Source: Microbacterium sp. VKM Ac-2870
Lineage (GTDB): Bacteria > Actinomycetota > Actinomycetes > Actinomycetales > Microbacteriaceae
Direction of reading: 5' to 3'
DNA length: 64,000 bases
NCBI RefSeq assembly: GCF_015350795.1
Contig: NZ_JADKSH010000002.1
Span: 124,001 to 188,000 of the forward strand
How positions within the stretch are numbered: the first letter of the stretch is position 1; each line of letters begins with the position of its first letter. The notes under the pieces are model-generated. The model was not told where the DNA came from and made no database searches. It worked only from the letters and a program-made list of their open reading frames with translations. The translations under genes were made by a program, and so were the position numbers. Shown in pieces: positions 1-9,297 of this stretch.

Positions 1-2448
1 TCGGTGACGGGCCAGACGGCGAACGGTCCCGTGACCACGTACGCCTTCCTGCGCATCCCGGCCGCCGCCGACATCCCGCTCGCCTTGCGGGCCGGCGCGT
101 CACCGTTGACGGTGGGCGAGAATGCGCAGGCCGATGTCGACCTCGCGAGCCTCGTCGCCGTTCCCCGCGGGCGAGTGCTCGAGGTGTCCGATCAGGTGCG
201 GGCATCGGGCTCGCGCTCGGCGGCGACCTGCGCCATCGTCTCGGCGACCACCCTCCGTTACAGCGCCGGCCCCGACGCGCCGTGGACCGATGCCTGTCGG
301 GTCTCGGTGCGGCTCGCGGGCCAGTCGAGCTGGACCATCTTGTCGATCCCCATCGTGGTCACGCCGATCGACCCGCAGCCGCGGTTGTCGCCGGCCGCAC
401 TGGAGGTCGCCCCGGGCGACACGCAGACATTCGATCTCGGCTCGATGACGACGTGGCAGGGTCGCCCCGAAGCGATCACCTATCGGGTGGACGACACCGC
501 GGCATCCTTCGATGTCACCCTTCAGGGTGCACAACTGACCGTTCGCGGGCTCGACAACGCCGTGCCGGGCACCGTCGAGGGCGTCGTCGTGCAGATCACC
601 TCGCACCCGGGTGTCGCGCCCGCCCGTATCTCGCTGCGCGTCGGCGCGGCCCCCTCGACCCTGCCGCAGGGCGGATCGGTGCAGCAGCAGTGCAGTCAGG
701 CCGCCGGCAGCTCGTGCACGATCGACGTGATCGGTGCGGGCGGCGAGGTCAATCCGCTGCCCAGCACCCCGCTGCAAGTCGTCGCGGTCGCGCCCGCGGG
801 CGCCTGCACCGGCGTGACCTTCGCGGTGGTCTCTCCCACCCGCGTCTCGGCCAGCTGGACCACAGATGCCCCCGGTGCGACGTGTGCGGCGAGCTTCACG
901 GTCCGCGACGCGCAGGGTCGTCAGAGCGCGAGCGCGCGCGACGGCCGCATTCTCCTCGACCTCCAGGGCTATCCGCGGGCGCCCGCCAGTGTCGCTCAGT
1001 CCGCCTACGCGGACGGCAGCCTGACGCTGAGGGTCGACCCGGGCGCCGCTCAGCAGGCCTATCCGGCGCTCACCGGATTCGAGGTGCGCCAGGGCGGCCA
1101 GCGTGTGGCGGTATGCACTCCGCAGGGGGTCTGCCCCGCGATCAGCGCCCCCAACGGCGAGCAGCGCTCGTACGAGGCGGTCGCCGTCAACGCCGTCGGC
1201 CCGTCGCTGACGTCGGTGCGCACGACCGCGTGGGCGTACGACCCGCCCGCCGCGCCTACCGGCGCCTCGTCCAGTCCGGTCGTGGCCGGCAACGACGGCG
1301 GTGTCGCCGCACTGACGATCACCGGAGTGGATGCCGCGAACACCGGTGCCCTGCAGATCTCCAGCCCCGTCGGAGAGACCCAGACCGTCGCTGTCGCCGC
1401 CGACCAGACCCAGGTGACGGTGTCGGCCTTCCGGGTCGGGTCCAATACGGCCACATCGGTCACGATCACGCCGGTGTCGCGCTTCAGCGCGCCCCCGGGC
1501 CTTCCGGGACCGGCGATCGGATCCACCACGGTGCAGGCGCACGGCATCGGCGCCCCGACCCAGGCCGCCCTCACCCTCTCCGCGGTCAACACAGGCGGCG
1601 GACGCGTCGACGTCACGGCTGTCGGCAGCGCGAGCCCCGGCGGGGACGGCGCGGGCGTGCGGTACGGGATCGTCCGCGTCGCGGACCCTGCAGGCCCGAG
1701 CCAGATTGCGCTTGCCGAAGACAGCTGCCGCGCGACCGACGGCGGCGCGAACCGGGTGTTCCGCGACCTTCCGGACGGCCGCCTGTACACCTTCGTGCTC
1801 TGCGTCGAGTCCTGGTCCGACGGGAAGTCGTTCGGTCGCGCCACGGCCACTCAGCAGGTGCGCGCCTCGCAGAGCGGCGCCGCTCCCACCGGCTACACCT
1901 TCGTCGTCGGCCCGACAGCGCACGTCACCGGAGCGGGAACCGAGGCGGGGCGGGCGACCTGGACGATCGACCAGACACCCACCTCGCCGGAGACACCCCC
2001 CAACGACAACAACGTCGCCTTCCGCGGCCTGCCGAGCACGGTCTTCGACACCGACCCGCAGATCCAGGTGCGCTACGAGCACAAGGACGGGTGGTGGCAG
2101 TCGGCGTGGGGGCAGGTCACGCCGGCGGCCGGCAGCGCTCCCTATCAGGTGCAGGCATCCTGGACGCTGGGCACGTGCACGGGCGGCACGACGCTCAGCC
2201 GCACCGGCAGCACGAGCGGCTCCGACGGCCGTGTCACCTTCGACCCGTCCGGCATCCGCTACTACGACAAGAACGACGCGTTGATCGCCCCGGGAACCGA
2301 TCCGTGGACGGTGCCGGATGCCGCCGTGCGCGTCGCCGGCATCCGCGTCGTGGTCGACTGGGCCGGAACGGGATGGAACCTGTCTCCCGCCACCGCCGAC
2401 CTCTCTGCCCGCTGCACGCCTTCCACCGTGCCGGACCCGGCCGGCTGA
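1..2448 (+). CDS. Large Ig/Fn3-like repeat protein, C-terminal part (5' end cut by window)
   Basis: The reading frame is already open at base 1, so the true start lies upstream; about 815 C-terminal residues are visible. The chain is rich in Thr, Ser, Val, Ala and Gly and shows serial beta-sandwich-like segments. A fibronectin-III-like stretch lies around residues 325-415 (PRAPASV...VRQGG...YEAVAVNAVG), followed by at least two similar repeats. Cysteines come in spaced pairs (CSQAAGSSC, CTPQGVC), as expected for disulfides in an exported protein. There is no membrane segment or LPXTG at the C-terminus. It sits 15 bases upstream of moxR in an operon with DUF58 and transglutaminase-fold genes, so a surface or secreted scaffold role is inferred. 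The N-terminal signal and any anchor are out of view. Confidence 0.75.
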   Translation, partial: SVTGQTANGPVTTYAFLRIPAAADIPLALRAGASPLTVGENAQADVDLASLVAVPRGRVLEVSDQVRASGSRSAATCAIVSATTLRYSAGPDAPWTDACRVSVRLAGQSSWTILSIPIVVTPIDPQPRLSPAALEVAPGDTQTFDLGSMTTWQGRPEAITYRVDDTAASFDVTLQGAQLTVRGLDNAVPGTVEGVVVQITSHPGVAPARISLRVGAAPSTLPQGGSVQQQCSQAAGSSCTIDVIGAGGEVNPLPSTPLQVVAVAPAGACTGVTFAVVSPTRVSASWTTDAPGATCAASFTVRDAQGRQSASARDGRILLDLQGYPRAPASVAQSAYADGSLTLRVDPGAAQQAYPALTGFEVRQGGQRVAVCTPQGVCPAISAPNGEQRSYEAVAVNAVGPSLTSVRTTAWAYDPPAAPTGASSSPVVAGNDGGVAALTITGVDAANTGALQISSPVGETQTVAVAADQTQVTVSAFRVGSNTATSVTITPVSRFSAPPGLPGPAIGSTTVQAHGIGAPTQAALTLSAVNTGGGRVDVTAVGSASPGGDGAGVRYGIVRVADPAGPSQIALAEDSCRATDGGANRVFRDLPDGRLYTFVLCVESWSDGKSFGRATATQQVRASQSGAAPTGYTFVVGPTAHVTGAGTEAGRATWTIDQTPTSPETPPNDNNVAFRGLPSTVFDTDPQIQVRYEHKDGWWQSAWGQVTPAAGSAPYQVQASWTLGTCTGGTTLSRTGSTSGSDGRVTFDPSGIRYYDKNDALIAPGTDPWTVPDAAVRVAGIRVVVDWAGTGWNLSPATADLSARCTPSTVPDPAG

Positions 2449-2463
2449 CCCCATGGAGCTGTC

Positions 2464-3429
2464 ATGACGATCACCACCGAGCAGGCGACCTGGTTCGCGC
2501 AGACCTTCGCGCAACTCGCCGACAACGTCGAACGGGCGGTGCTCGGCAAGCGCCATGTGGTGGAGCTCGTGCTGACCGCCATGCTCAGCGAGGGTCACGT
2601 GCTCATCGAAGATGTGCCCGGCACGGGCAAGACGTCCCTCGCCCGGGCGGTCGCTCAGTCGGTGCAGGGCACGACGACCCGCATCCAGTTCACGCCCGAT
2701 CTGCTGCCGGGAGACATCACCGGCATCACGGTCTACGACCAGAAGACCGGCGCGTTCGAGTTCCACGCGGGCCCCATCTTCGCCAACATCGTGCTCGCCG
2801 ATGAGATCAACCGCGCCAGCCCGAAGACGCAGGCGGCGCTGCTCGAGGTCATGGAGGAGGGGCGCGTCACGATCGACGGTGTCTCACGCACCGTCGGCAC
2901 GCCGTTCCTGGTGCTGGCGACTCAGAACCCCGTCGAGCAGGCCGGCACGTATCGGCTGCCCGAGGCGCAGCTCGACCGCTTCCTGCTGCGGACGGCGCTC
3001 GGCTACCCCGACCACGCGGCGACCGTGCGCATCCTCGACCGCGCGGCCGTCGCCATCGCCGACCTGGCCCCCGTGATCACTCCGGGAGCGTTGGTGGGCA
3101 TGAGCGAACTCGCGGCCGAGGTGTACGTCGACGCTCTGGTGTTGGACTACATCGCACGTCTCGTCGACGCGACACGCTCGGCCGATGAGGTGCGGCTGGG
3201 CGTCAGCATCCGCGGTGCCCTCGCCCTTACCCGCGCCTCCCGCGCGAGCGCCGCCTCGCAGGGGCGCACCTATGTGACCCCCGACGACGTCAAGCGCCTC
3301 GCGGTGCCCGTGCTCGCCCACCGCTTGATCCTCCACGCCGAGGCGGAGTTCGACGGCGTCACCCCTGAAGCCGTGATCGGTCAGGTGCTGCTGGATGTCG
3401 CACCGCCAACCCGCCGGGAACCGGCGTGA
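2464..3429 (+). CDS. MoxR-family AAA+ ATPase
   Basis: A 321-residue AAA+ ATPase of the MoxR family. These are ATP-driven chaperones thought to mature or activate partner proteins, typically encoded next to DUF58 and VWA or transglutaminase genes. Visible motifs are Walker A (DVPGTGKTSLARA, about residues 50-62), Walker B with sensor residues (VLADEINRASPKTQAALLEVMEE, split over residues 109-131), the sensor-1 region (LATQNPVEQAGTYRLPEAQLDRF begins near 150) and a helical lid domain at the C-terminus. The ATG start follows the upstream stop by 15 bases. The stop overlaps the next start (GTGA at 3426), so translation is probably coupled. Its natural partners are the following DUF58 and transglutaminase-fold proteins. 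Confidence 0.93.
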   Translation: MTITTEQATWFAQTFAQLADNVERAVLGKRHVVELVLTAMLSEGHVLIEDVPGTGKTSLARAVAQSVQGTTTRIQFTPDLLPGDITGITVYDQKTGAFEFHAGPIFANIVLADEINRASPKTQAALLEVMEEGRVTIDGVSRTVGTPFLVLATQNPVEQAGTYRLPEAQLDRFLLRTALGYPDHAATVRILDRAAVAIADLAPVITPGALVGMSELAAEVYVDALVLDYIARLVDATRSADEVRLGVSIRGALALTRASRASAASQGRTYVTPDDVKRLAVPVLAHRLILHAEAEFDGVTPEAVIGQVLLDVAPPTRREPA

Positions 3430-4781
3430 GCCTCGGAGACAGCCGCCTCACCCGAACATCGGCGGGCAGCCTCACCGGGGAGCGCACCGAGGTCACCTCG
3501 CGGCGCGAGCGTCGCTTCGTGGGTGCGGCTGTGCGGGCGTCCCGCGCATGGACGACGCTGCGGGCGGGCGGGCGCGCGGTGGCTGCCTGGTGCCGCGCGA
3601 CGATCCGACCCGCCGGTGCGCTCGTCCTCGCCGCGGCGAGTGTCGGCCTCGTCGCAGGTATGGTCTTCGGCTGGGTCGAGGCGATCGTGGCGGGGGCCGC
3701 CGCGCTCGTGCTGCTCGTTCTCGCCCTACCGTTCCTGCTGAACGCGCGGACGTACGGCATCGAGCTCATGCTCGATCGCGAGCGCGTCGTCGCGGGAACC
3801 CCGGCACGTGCGCAGGTCACCGTGCGCAACAGCGGCTCGCGTGCCGCACTGCCCGGCCGCATCGACGTGCCGATCGGCGCCGGTCTCGTGGAGTTCGGTG
3901 TGCCGATGCTCGCGGCGGGCGCCGTCTCGACCCACGCGCTCGAGATGCCGCCCCAACGGCGCGGCATCGTGCGCATCGGCCCGGCGACCACCGTCCGCTC
4001 CGACCCGCTCGGTCTGCTGCGCCGCGAGCACGCCTTCGAAGATGTCCAAGAGCTGTTCGTCCACCCCCGCACGGTCGTCGTGCCGTCCTCGAGCGCGGGC
4101 CTCATCCGCGACCTGGACGGAAGTCCCACTCGCCGCCTCGTCGACGCGGACATGTCCTTCCACGCGATCCGCGAGTACGCCCCCGGCGACGCGCGTCGCC
4201 AGATCCACTGGAAGTCGACCGCCAAGACCGGCCAGCTCATGGTCCGCCAGTACGAAGAATCCCGCCGCTCGCGCATGGCCGTGGTGCTGGGCCTCGCCGA
4301 GGGGGAGTACGCCTCCGACGACGAGTTCGAACTCGCCGTCAGCGCGGCCGGCTCGCTGGCCCTGCGCGCCGTGCACGACGCGCGCGACCTCGACATCGTC
4401 GTCGGTGCCGAGATCCCGCGCGTCGTTCGCGGACGCCTCCGGGCCATCCGCCACATCCCGGCCGGCAGCCCCCGCGTCGTGCTCGACGGGTTCAGCGCCG
4501 TGGAGCGCCTCGCCGAGACGATGTCGTTCCCCGACGTCTGCCGCCTCACCGCCGAGGCCAACGAGCGCCTGTCGGTGGCGGTGCTCGTGGCGGGCTCCGG
4601 TGTCGGGCTGGCGACGTTACGTCTTGCCGCGCTGGCCTTCTCGGCGGATGCCGCGGTGGTCGCCGTGATCTGCGACGAGCGTGCGCACCCGCGCACCCAG
4701 GTCGCGGGGCCGCTGACGGTACTCACCATCGGAACGCTCGACGACCTGAGCGGGCTCATGCTGCGCGGAGCCCGCTCATGA
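3426..4781 (+). CDS. DUF58 membrane protein
   Basis: A 451-residue protein starting at a GTG that overlaps the moxR stop. Two hydrophobic helices (about residues 61-80 and 83-105) anchor it, and the rest is a soluble DUF58/VWA-like domain. The DUF58 hallmark is clear around residues 245-275: an REYAPGD box followed by RRQIHWKSTAKTG and a terminal MVRQYEE. DUF58 proteins accompany MoxR ATPases and transglutaminase-like membrane proteins in many actinobacteria; their biochemical role is unknown, though the VWA-like fold suggests a MoxR-dependent assembly partner. The stop codon overlaps the next ATG (ATGA at 4778). Confidence 0.9.
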   Translation: MSLGDSRLTRTSAGSLTGERTEVTSRRERRFVGAAVRASRAWTTLRAGGRAVAAWCRATIRPAGALVLAAASVGLVAGMVFGWVEAIVAGAAALVLLVLALPFLLNARTYGIELMLDRERVVAGTPARAQVTVRNSGSRAALPGRIDVPIGAGLVEFGVPMLAAGAVSTHALEMPPQRRGIVRIGPATTVRSDPLGLLRREHAFEDVQELFVHPRTVVVPSSSAGLIRDLDGSPTRRLVDADMSFHAIREYAPGDARRQIHWKSTAKTGQLMVRQYEESRRSRMAVVLGLAEGEYASDDEFELAVSAAGSLALRAVHDARDLDIVVGAEIPRVVRGRLRAIRHIPAGSPRVVLDGFSAVERLAETMSFPDVCRLTAEANERLSVAVLVAGSGVGLATLRLAALAFSADAAVVAVICDERAHPRTQVAGPLTVLTIGTLDDLSGLMLRGARS

Positions 4782-7216
4782 GAATCCTCGCCGGGGCTCT
4801 CTACGCGGCCACGGCCGTCGTGTTCGCCGCTGTCGCGGCGTGGCCGATCTACCGATCCGCCTCGTTCCTGATGCTCGTGGTCGTCGCATCCGTGCTCGCT
4901 GCCGCGGTCGCTGGCCTCGTCACCTGGCGGCGGTGGAGTGGCTGGGCCGCGGCCGGACTGCTCGTCGCGGTCGTGCTCGTCTCGGGCGTGCCGCTGGCCG
5001 TACCCGCCCGCACCGGATCGGCGGCGCAGATCTTCGAGGGTCTCGGCGACCTCGGTGCCGGTGCGCTGTGGGGCTGGAAGGACGTGTTGACGGTCGACCT
5101 CCCGGTCGGCTCCTACCGCAACCTCCTCGTTCCGGCCCTCATCGTCTTTCTCGTCGGCACGGCGAGCGTGCTGCTGTTGGCGTGGCGCACCGACGCGATC
5201 GCCGTGCTGGCGGTGCCCGTCGCGATCGTCATGGCGGTGTTCGGCCTGCTGTTCGGCCGCACCGACGTGAGCGCGCCGCTGGTGATCGGCCCTCTCGTCC
5301 TGCGTGCGCCCGTCGAGACGGCGGTGGGCATGGGCGTGCTGCTGAGCGGCGTGCTGTGGCTGTCCTGGCGCACGCGCGCGGCCCGCCTCCGAGCCCTCCG
5401 ACGTGCGGCCGACGCGGGTGGCGTACGTCTGTCGGGATCCGCGCGCCCGACGGGAGCGGCGGTGCGCCGTGCGGCGCTCGGCACGGCGATGGTCGCCGTG
5501 GCGGCGGTCGCCGCGGTCGCCGTTCCGGCGGTCGCCGCCCCGTCCGAGCGTGACGTGCTGCGCGATGCGACGGGTCCACGCCTGGAGATATCGCGTGCCG
5601 TCAGCCCGCTCAGCTCGTATCGCGCGTCCTTCGCCGATAGTCGCATCGATCAGGAGCTCTTCCGCGTCTCGGGCCAGGCGCCGCCCGATCGCGTTCGTCT
5701 GGCCGTGCTCGACGCGTATGACGGATCCGTGTTCCGCACCGATGCTTCCGGCGATCCGTTCGTGCGTCTGGCATCGGCACGCTCCGCGCCCGATGGCACT
5801 CCCATCGACGCGGACGTGACCATCGGGGCGCTGACGGGACTGTGGATGCCGTCGGCGGGCGCCGTGGCATCCGTCGACTTCCGCGGCCCACGGGCAGGCG
5901 CGCTGAGCGACGGCTTCTACGTGAGCGACTCTCGCCAGGCCGCCGTCGAGACCGCCGCCTGGCAGTCCGGCGACTCCTACCGGCTGCAGGCTTCCGTACC
6001 CGGTGCCCCGGCGCTGAGCACCATCACCGCACCCGGTGGACAGGCGGCGGTCGGCGACGCCGACGCGACGGGTGCGGCCCTGATCGCCCCGGCGAGCCTG
6101 CGCACCTGGGTGCAGCAGCACGCCACCGGAACGGGCGGCGCGGCACTCGACGGGCTCGTCACACTCCTGCGACAGCGCGGTTATCTCAGTCACGCCCTCA
6201 CGGGCTCCGACGGCGGCGCCACCTGGATGAGACAGCTCGACGGCGGCTATCGGTTCGTCCCCAGCGCATCGGGCCACTCGCTCGCCCGCATCGACGACAT
6301 GTTCACGGCGTTACTGGCACGTGAGGCCGATCCGGGCGCCTCGGCATCCGACGACCTCGTCGCCGCCGTCGGCGACGATGAGCAGTTCTCGGTGGCCGTC
6401 GCGCTGATCGCCCGCGAGCTCGGCTTCCCGGCGCGCGTCGTCGTGGGTGCGCGTCTGACATCGACCGATCCGGATGCCGCGACCTGCGCCGACGGCGTCT
6501 GTCGTGCCGGCGACCTGTCGGCCTGGGTCGAGGTGCGCGCCGCCACCGGGCAGTGGGTACCCGTCGACGTGACACCGCAGCACACGCAGCCGCCGCGCCG
6601 CGAAGTCACCGAGCAGCCGGATCCGCAGATCGGCACCTCGGTCCGCCCCGACGGTGTCGCCGAAGTGCAGCCCCAGCGTCCGGCGCAGGAAGACACCGCC
6701 GCGCCGACCGATCGTCCCGACAGCCTCGATCTGCGCTGGTTGTGGACCGCGCTGGGTGTCACGGGGACCGTGCTCGGTGTGCTCCTGGTGCTCGCCGGGC
6801 CATTCCTCGCGGTCGTCCTCGCCAAGGGCTGGCGACGGCGCGCGCGGCGACGCCACCCGCAGCCTGCGGTGCGGATCGCGGGTGGTTGGGATGAATACCT
6901 GGATGCCGCGACCGACGCGGGCCGCCTCGTTCCCGCCGCCGCGACGCGCACGGAGATCGCCGGCGCGCTCGATCGGCCGGCGGCCGAGACCCTCGCCCGC
7001 GTCGCCGACGAAGCGGTGTTTTCGCCTCGAGCCATTCCCGCCGACGACGCCGACGAGTTCTGGCGGATCGTCGACGACGAGCGTGCCGCGCTCGCCTCGA
7101 CGCGCTGGCGTCGACTGCGGGCAGCCGTATCGTTGAGATCGTTCGTCCCGCGATCGTTCCGGTCACACTTCGAGAGGGGGAGTCGCGCGGCATCCCGCCC
7201 GCGGCGCACCGCATGA
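4778..7216 (+). CDS. Membrane transglutaminase-fold protein, catalytic residues apparently lost
   Basis: An 812-residue protein translated from an ATG overlapping the DUF58 stop. About seven hydrophobic segments fill residues 1-250, then comes a large extracytoplasmic region. A transglutaminase-like core lies around residues 525-600, one further membrane helix near 655-680, and a basic cytoplasmic tail follows. The core aligns with the family pattern G-x-C-E-x-F-A...G-I-P-A-R-V-V-x-G and H-A-W-V-E-V...W-V-x-V-D, but the active-site Cys position is Asp534 (GDDEQFS) and the His position is Ser581 (LSAWVEV). Asp597 of the triad is kept. It is probably a non-catalytic binding module working with MoxR and DUF58 on a cell-envelope target. 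The family call is firm; loss of activity is inferred from these substitutions. Confidence 0.85.
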   Translation: MRILAGALYAATAVVFAAVAAWPIYRSASFLMLVVVASVLAAAVAGLVTWRRWSGWAAAGLLVAVVLVSGVPLAVPARTGSAAQIFEGLGDLGAGALWGWKDVLTVDLPVGSYRNLLVPALIVFLVGTASVLLLAWRTDAIAVLAVPVAIVMAVFGLLFGRTDVSAPLVIGPLVLRAPVETAVGMGVLLSGVLWLSWRTRAARLRALRRAADAGGVRLSGSARPTGAAVRRAALGTAMVAVAAVAAVAVPAVAAPSERDVLRDATGPRLEISRAVSPLSSYRASFADSRIDQELFRVSGQAPPDRVRLAVLDAYDGSVFRTDASGDPFVRLASARSAPDGTPIDADVTIGALTGLWMPSAGAVASVDFRGPRAGALSDGFYVSDSRQAAVETAAWQSGDSYRLQASVPGAPALSTITAPGGQAAVGDADATGAALIAPASLRTWVQQHATGTGGAALDGLVTLLRQRGYLSHALTGSDGGATWMRQLDGGYRFVPSASGHSLARIDDMFTALLAREADPGASASDDLVAAVGDDEQFSVAVALIARELGFPARVVVGARLTSTDPDAATCADGVCRAGDLSAWVEVRAATGQWVPVDVTPQHTQPPRREVTEQPDPQIGTSVRPDGVAEVQPQRPAQEDTAAPTDRPDSLDLRWLWTALGVTGTVLGVLLVLAGPFLAVVLAKGWRRRARRRHPQPAVRIAGGWDEYLDAATDAGRLVPAAATRTEIAGALDRPAAETLARVADEAVFSPRAIPADDADEFWRIVDDERAALASTRWRRLRAAVSLRSFVPRSFRSHFERGSRAASRPRRTA

Positions 7217-8991
7217 ACGCACCCATCGGCGACTCCGTCGGCGCACTGCTGGGCCTGGTCGCCCTCGGGGTGAGCCTCGCGCTCTACATCTGGACGGCGC
7301 TGGCGCTCGCCGCCGTGTTCCGCAAGATGGGCGAATCGTCGTGGAAGGGCTGGATTCCGTTCCTCAACATCGCGACGGTGCTGGCGTGGGGCGGCTTCAG
7401 CCCGTGGATCCTGCTGCTGCTCCTGCTGCCCGGACTCGGGGCGATCGCCGTGTGGGTGCTGCTCATCGTGGCGGCACACCGTATCAATCCGGGCTTCGGC
7501 TATGGCAGCGGAATGACCGTGCTGGCTGCCCTGCTGTTCGTGGTGTGGGCGAGCATTCTCGGCTTCGGCCCGTCACGCTGGCTCGGTGCGCGTCCGGCGG
7601 GTGGGGCGGCGCGCCCCGACAGCGAGCGGCGGCCCGCGACGCTGGGCGGAGTGTTCGCCCGCGAAGAAGAACCCCGAGACCCGGTCGTCGTGTCTGTCGT
7701 GCCCGCGGGGCCGTTCGTCCCTGGCACGCCGGTGGCGCCGGCCATCGCCGCCGACTCCGCGGTCTCGCCGGACGGTGACGCCGCGGGTGCCGATCGCACC
7801 CCCGTCGACGCCGACGACGACATCCTCCGCCTGTTCGCTCCGCCCGCTCCCGTCGCGGCACCGACCTGGACGCCCCCGCAGACGACGGTGCCCCCGGCGT
7901 CGGCGCCCGCACGAGGCTCCGTCGTCGTGCCGCCCGCCGCCGCGGAACGGCCCGCTGTGGCTGCGGAACCCGAGATCGCTCCGCCCGTCGCCCGCCCGCC
8001 GGCGGCCGCTCCGGTGTCCGCCGCCGCAGTCGCCGCCGGTGACGTGGACGACCGCGAGGAGAAGCCTGACGACGACGCGGCCTGGCCCTCCGAGATCGAT
8101 GACGTGTCGGCCATCGCCCCCTCACCGTTCCCGCCGAGTTCCGGTGCGGGCTGGCGCCATGCCATGCCGCCCGTGACCGACGACGCGCCGATCGACTTCG
8201 TCCCGGGCCGTCGGAGCACCGCCGAGCCCGCACAGGCCACCGGATCCGACAGTGTTCAGCGCGTCTCCGCGGCGGCCGCTGCCGCCGACGCGGCCGCACG
8301 CCCCGCCGTGCCCGAGCCGACGCCCGCCCGCCGCGCCGAGCCCGCGCCGGCCCGCCGCGCCGAGCCCACGGAAGATTCCATGTCGCCCGAGGAGGCCACG
8401 CCGTTCGAGGCTGCCGCCGGGCCCGTTCCCAGCGAACCCGAACTTCGTCGCGCGCGGCCCTGGCCCGCGTTCGCCGTCGCGCCGCACGAACCCGACGGGT
8501 TCCCCGAGCTCTCCGGAGAGGTGTCCGCGGTCATCGGTTCCCCCGCAGCCGGGTCGCCGCGGTCGGCGGCAGGGTCCGTGGCCGCCCAGCAGCGACGAAA
8601 CGATCCGTCGGGCGACGATGACATCGATCAGACGGTCATCACGCGCCGCGCCAAGAAGCCGGTGTGGCAGCTCGTCCCGGCATCCGCTCCGCCGGTGCCG
8701 ATCACCGCCGACGTGGTGATCCTCGGTCGGCGCCCCGTCGGCGACGCGGCCTTCCCGGGCGCACAGCTGGTCGCGGTGCCCGGTGAAGCGCTCACCGTCT
8801 CCAAGACTCACGCCCGCCTCGAACGGCGCGATGACGTCTGGACGATCACCGATCTCGCCTCGACCAACGGCGTGCTCGTGCGTACGCTGATGGGCGAAGA
8901 GGTCGAGGTCGAGCCCGGGTCGAAGATCGACGCCGGCGAGCGGTTCTTCCTCGGCGACGAGGAGTTCCATCTGCAGCGCATCGAGCGCTGA
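7213..8991 (+). CDS. DUF5684-like membrane protein with C-terminal FHA domain
   Basis: A 592-residue protein with an ATG start overlapping the previous stop (ATGA). Residues 1-125 form four membrane segments with a W-K-G-W-I-P-F-L-N pattern typical of DUF5684. A Pro/Ala/acidic low-complexity linker of about 350 residues follows. A forkhead-associated domain fills residues 500-590, with the phosphothreonine-binding signature S-K-T-H and the N-G pair in LASTNGVLV. FHA domains read phosphothreonine marks made by Ser/Thr kinases, so this last gene of the operon may link the MoxR/DUF58 machinery to such signalling. No kinase lies in the window. The linker contains two adjacent copies of a PARRAEP repeat (about residue 370-382). 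Confidence 0.85.
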   Translation: MNAPIGDSVGALLGLVALGVSLALYIWTALALAAVFRKMGESSWKGWIPFLNIATVLAWGGFSPWILLLLLLPGLGAIAVWVLLIVAAHRINPGFGYGSGMTVLAALLFVVWASILGFGPSRWLGARPAGGAARPDSERRPATLGGVFAREEEPRDPVVVSVVPAGPFVPGTPVAPAIAADSAVSPDGDAAGADRTPVDADDDILRLFAPPAPVAAPTWTPPQTTVPPASAPARGSVVVPPAAAERPAVAAEPEIAPPVARPPAAAPVSAAAVAAGDVDDREEKPDDDAAWPSEIDDVSAIAPSPFPPSSGAGWRHAMPPVTDDAPIDFVPGRRSTAEPAQATGSDSVQRVSAAAAAADAAARPAVPEPTPARRAEPAPARRAEPTEDSMSPEEATPFEAAAGPVPSEPELRRARPWPAFAVAPHEPDGFPELSGEVSAVIGSPAAGSPRSAAGSVAAQQRRNDPSGDDDIDQTVITRRAKKPVWQLVPASAPPVPITADVVILGRRPVGDAAFPGAQLVAVPGEALTVSKTHARLERRDDVWTITDLASTNGVLVRTLMGEEVEVEPGSKIDAGERFFLGDEEFHLQRIER

Positions 8992-9297
8992 GACCCTCGC
9001 CGGGGCATCCGAACTCGACGAAACCCGCGACGCACCGTCCGCGTTTGCCCGGGTTCGTCATACGGCGTAGTATTGACCGGGTGTGCGCACATGCGCGCCG
9101 TCTGTCATGCCTCGGCCTGCGGACGGAGTGAGCGCCCGCGATCGGGATCGGTCTGCGAACAGGCCGCCCCCACGGCATATCCACCCCCAAACGTCCGGCG
9201 CACAGCCGTGCAGGTGGATCTGTGGTGAAAACACCATCGCTGTCACCGTGCAGCACCTGCGGGGAAGATAACCCCCGCGGCTCAACAAGGAGAGAAC
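8992..9297 (+). other. Gene-free leader region upstream of rpsL
   Basis: This 306-base gap holds the str-operon promoter (9045-9073) and a leader of about 220 nt that ends with the rpsL ribosome-binding site AGGAG at 9288-9292. Short frames in it (for example 9083-9271) have no ribosome-binding site or recognisable product. No terminator with a T-run is seen after the FHA gene. Confidence 0.6.
9045..9073 (+). promoter_or_regulatory. Promoter of the str operon (rpsL-rpsG-fusA)
   Basis: TTGCCC (9045-9050) and TAGTAT (9068-9073) are separated by exactly 17 bases, a good housekeeping-sigma promoter. Transcription would start near 9080, giving a long leader before rpsL. Confidence 0.7.

Noticed and set aside
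100..2766. Long minus-strand frame opposite the Ig-like gene and moxR
   Set aside because: It is an antisense shadow produced by high GC; its translation is Arg/Gly/Asp-rich without domains, and the plus strand has clear families.
3359..6277. Minus-strand frame of 972 codons across the DUF58/transglutaminase genes
   Set aside because: Low-complexity Arg/His/Asp composition typical of shadow frames; both genes on the other strand are well supported.
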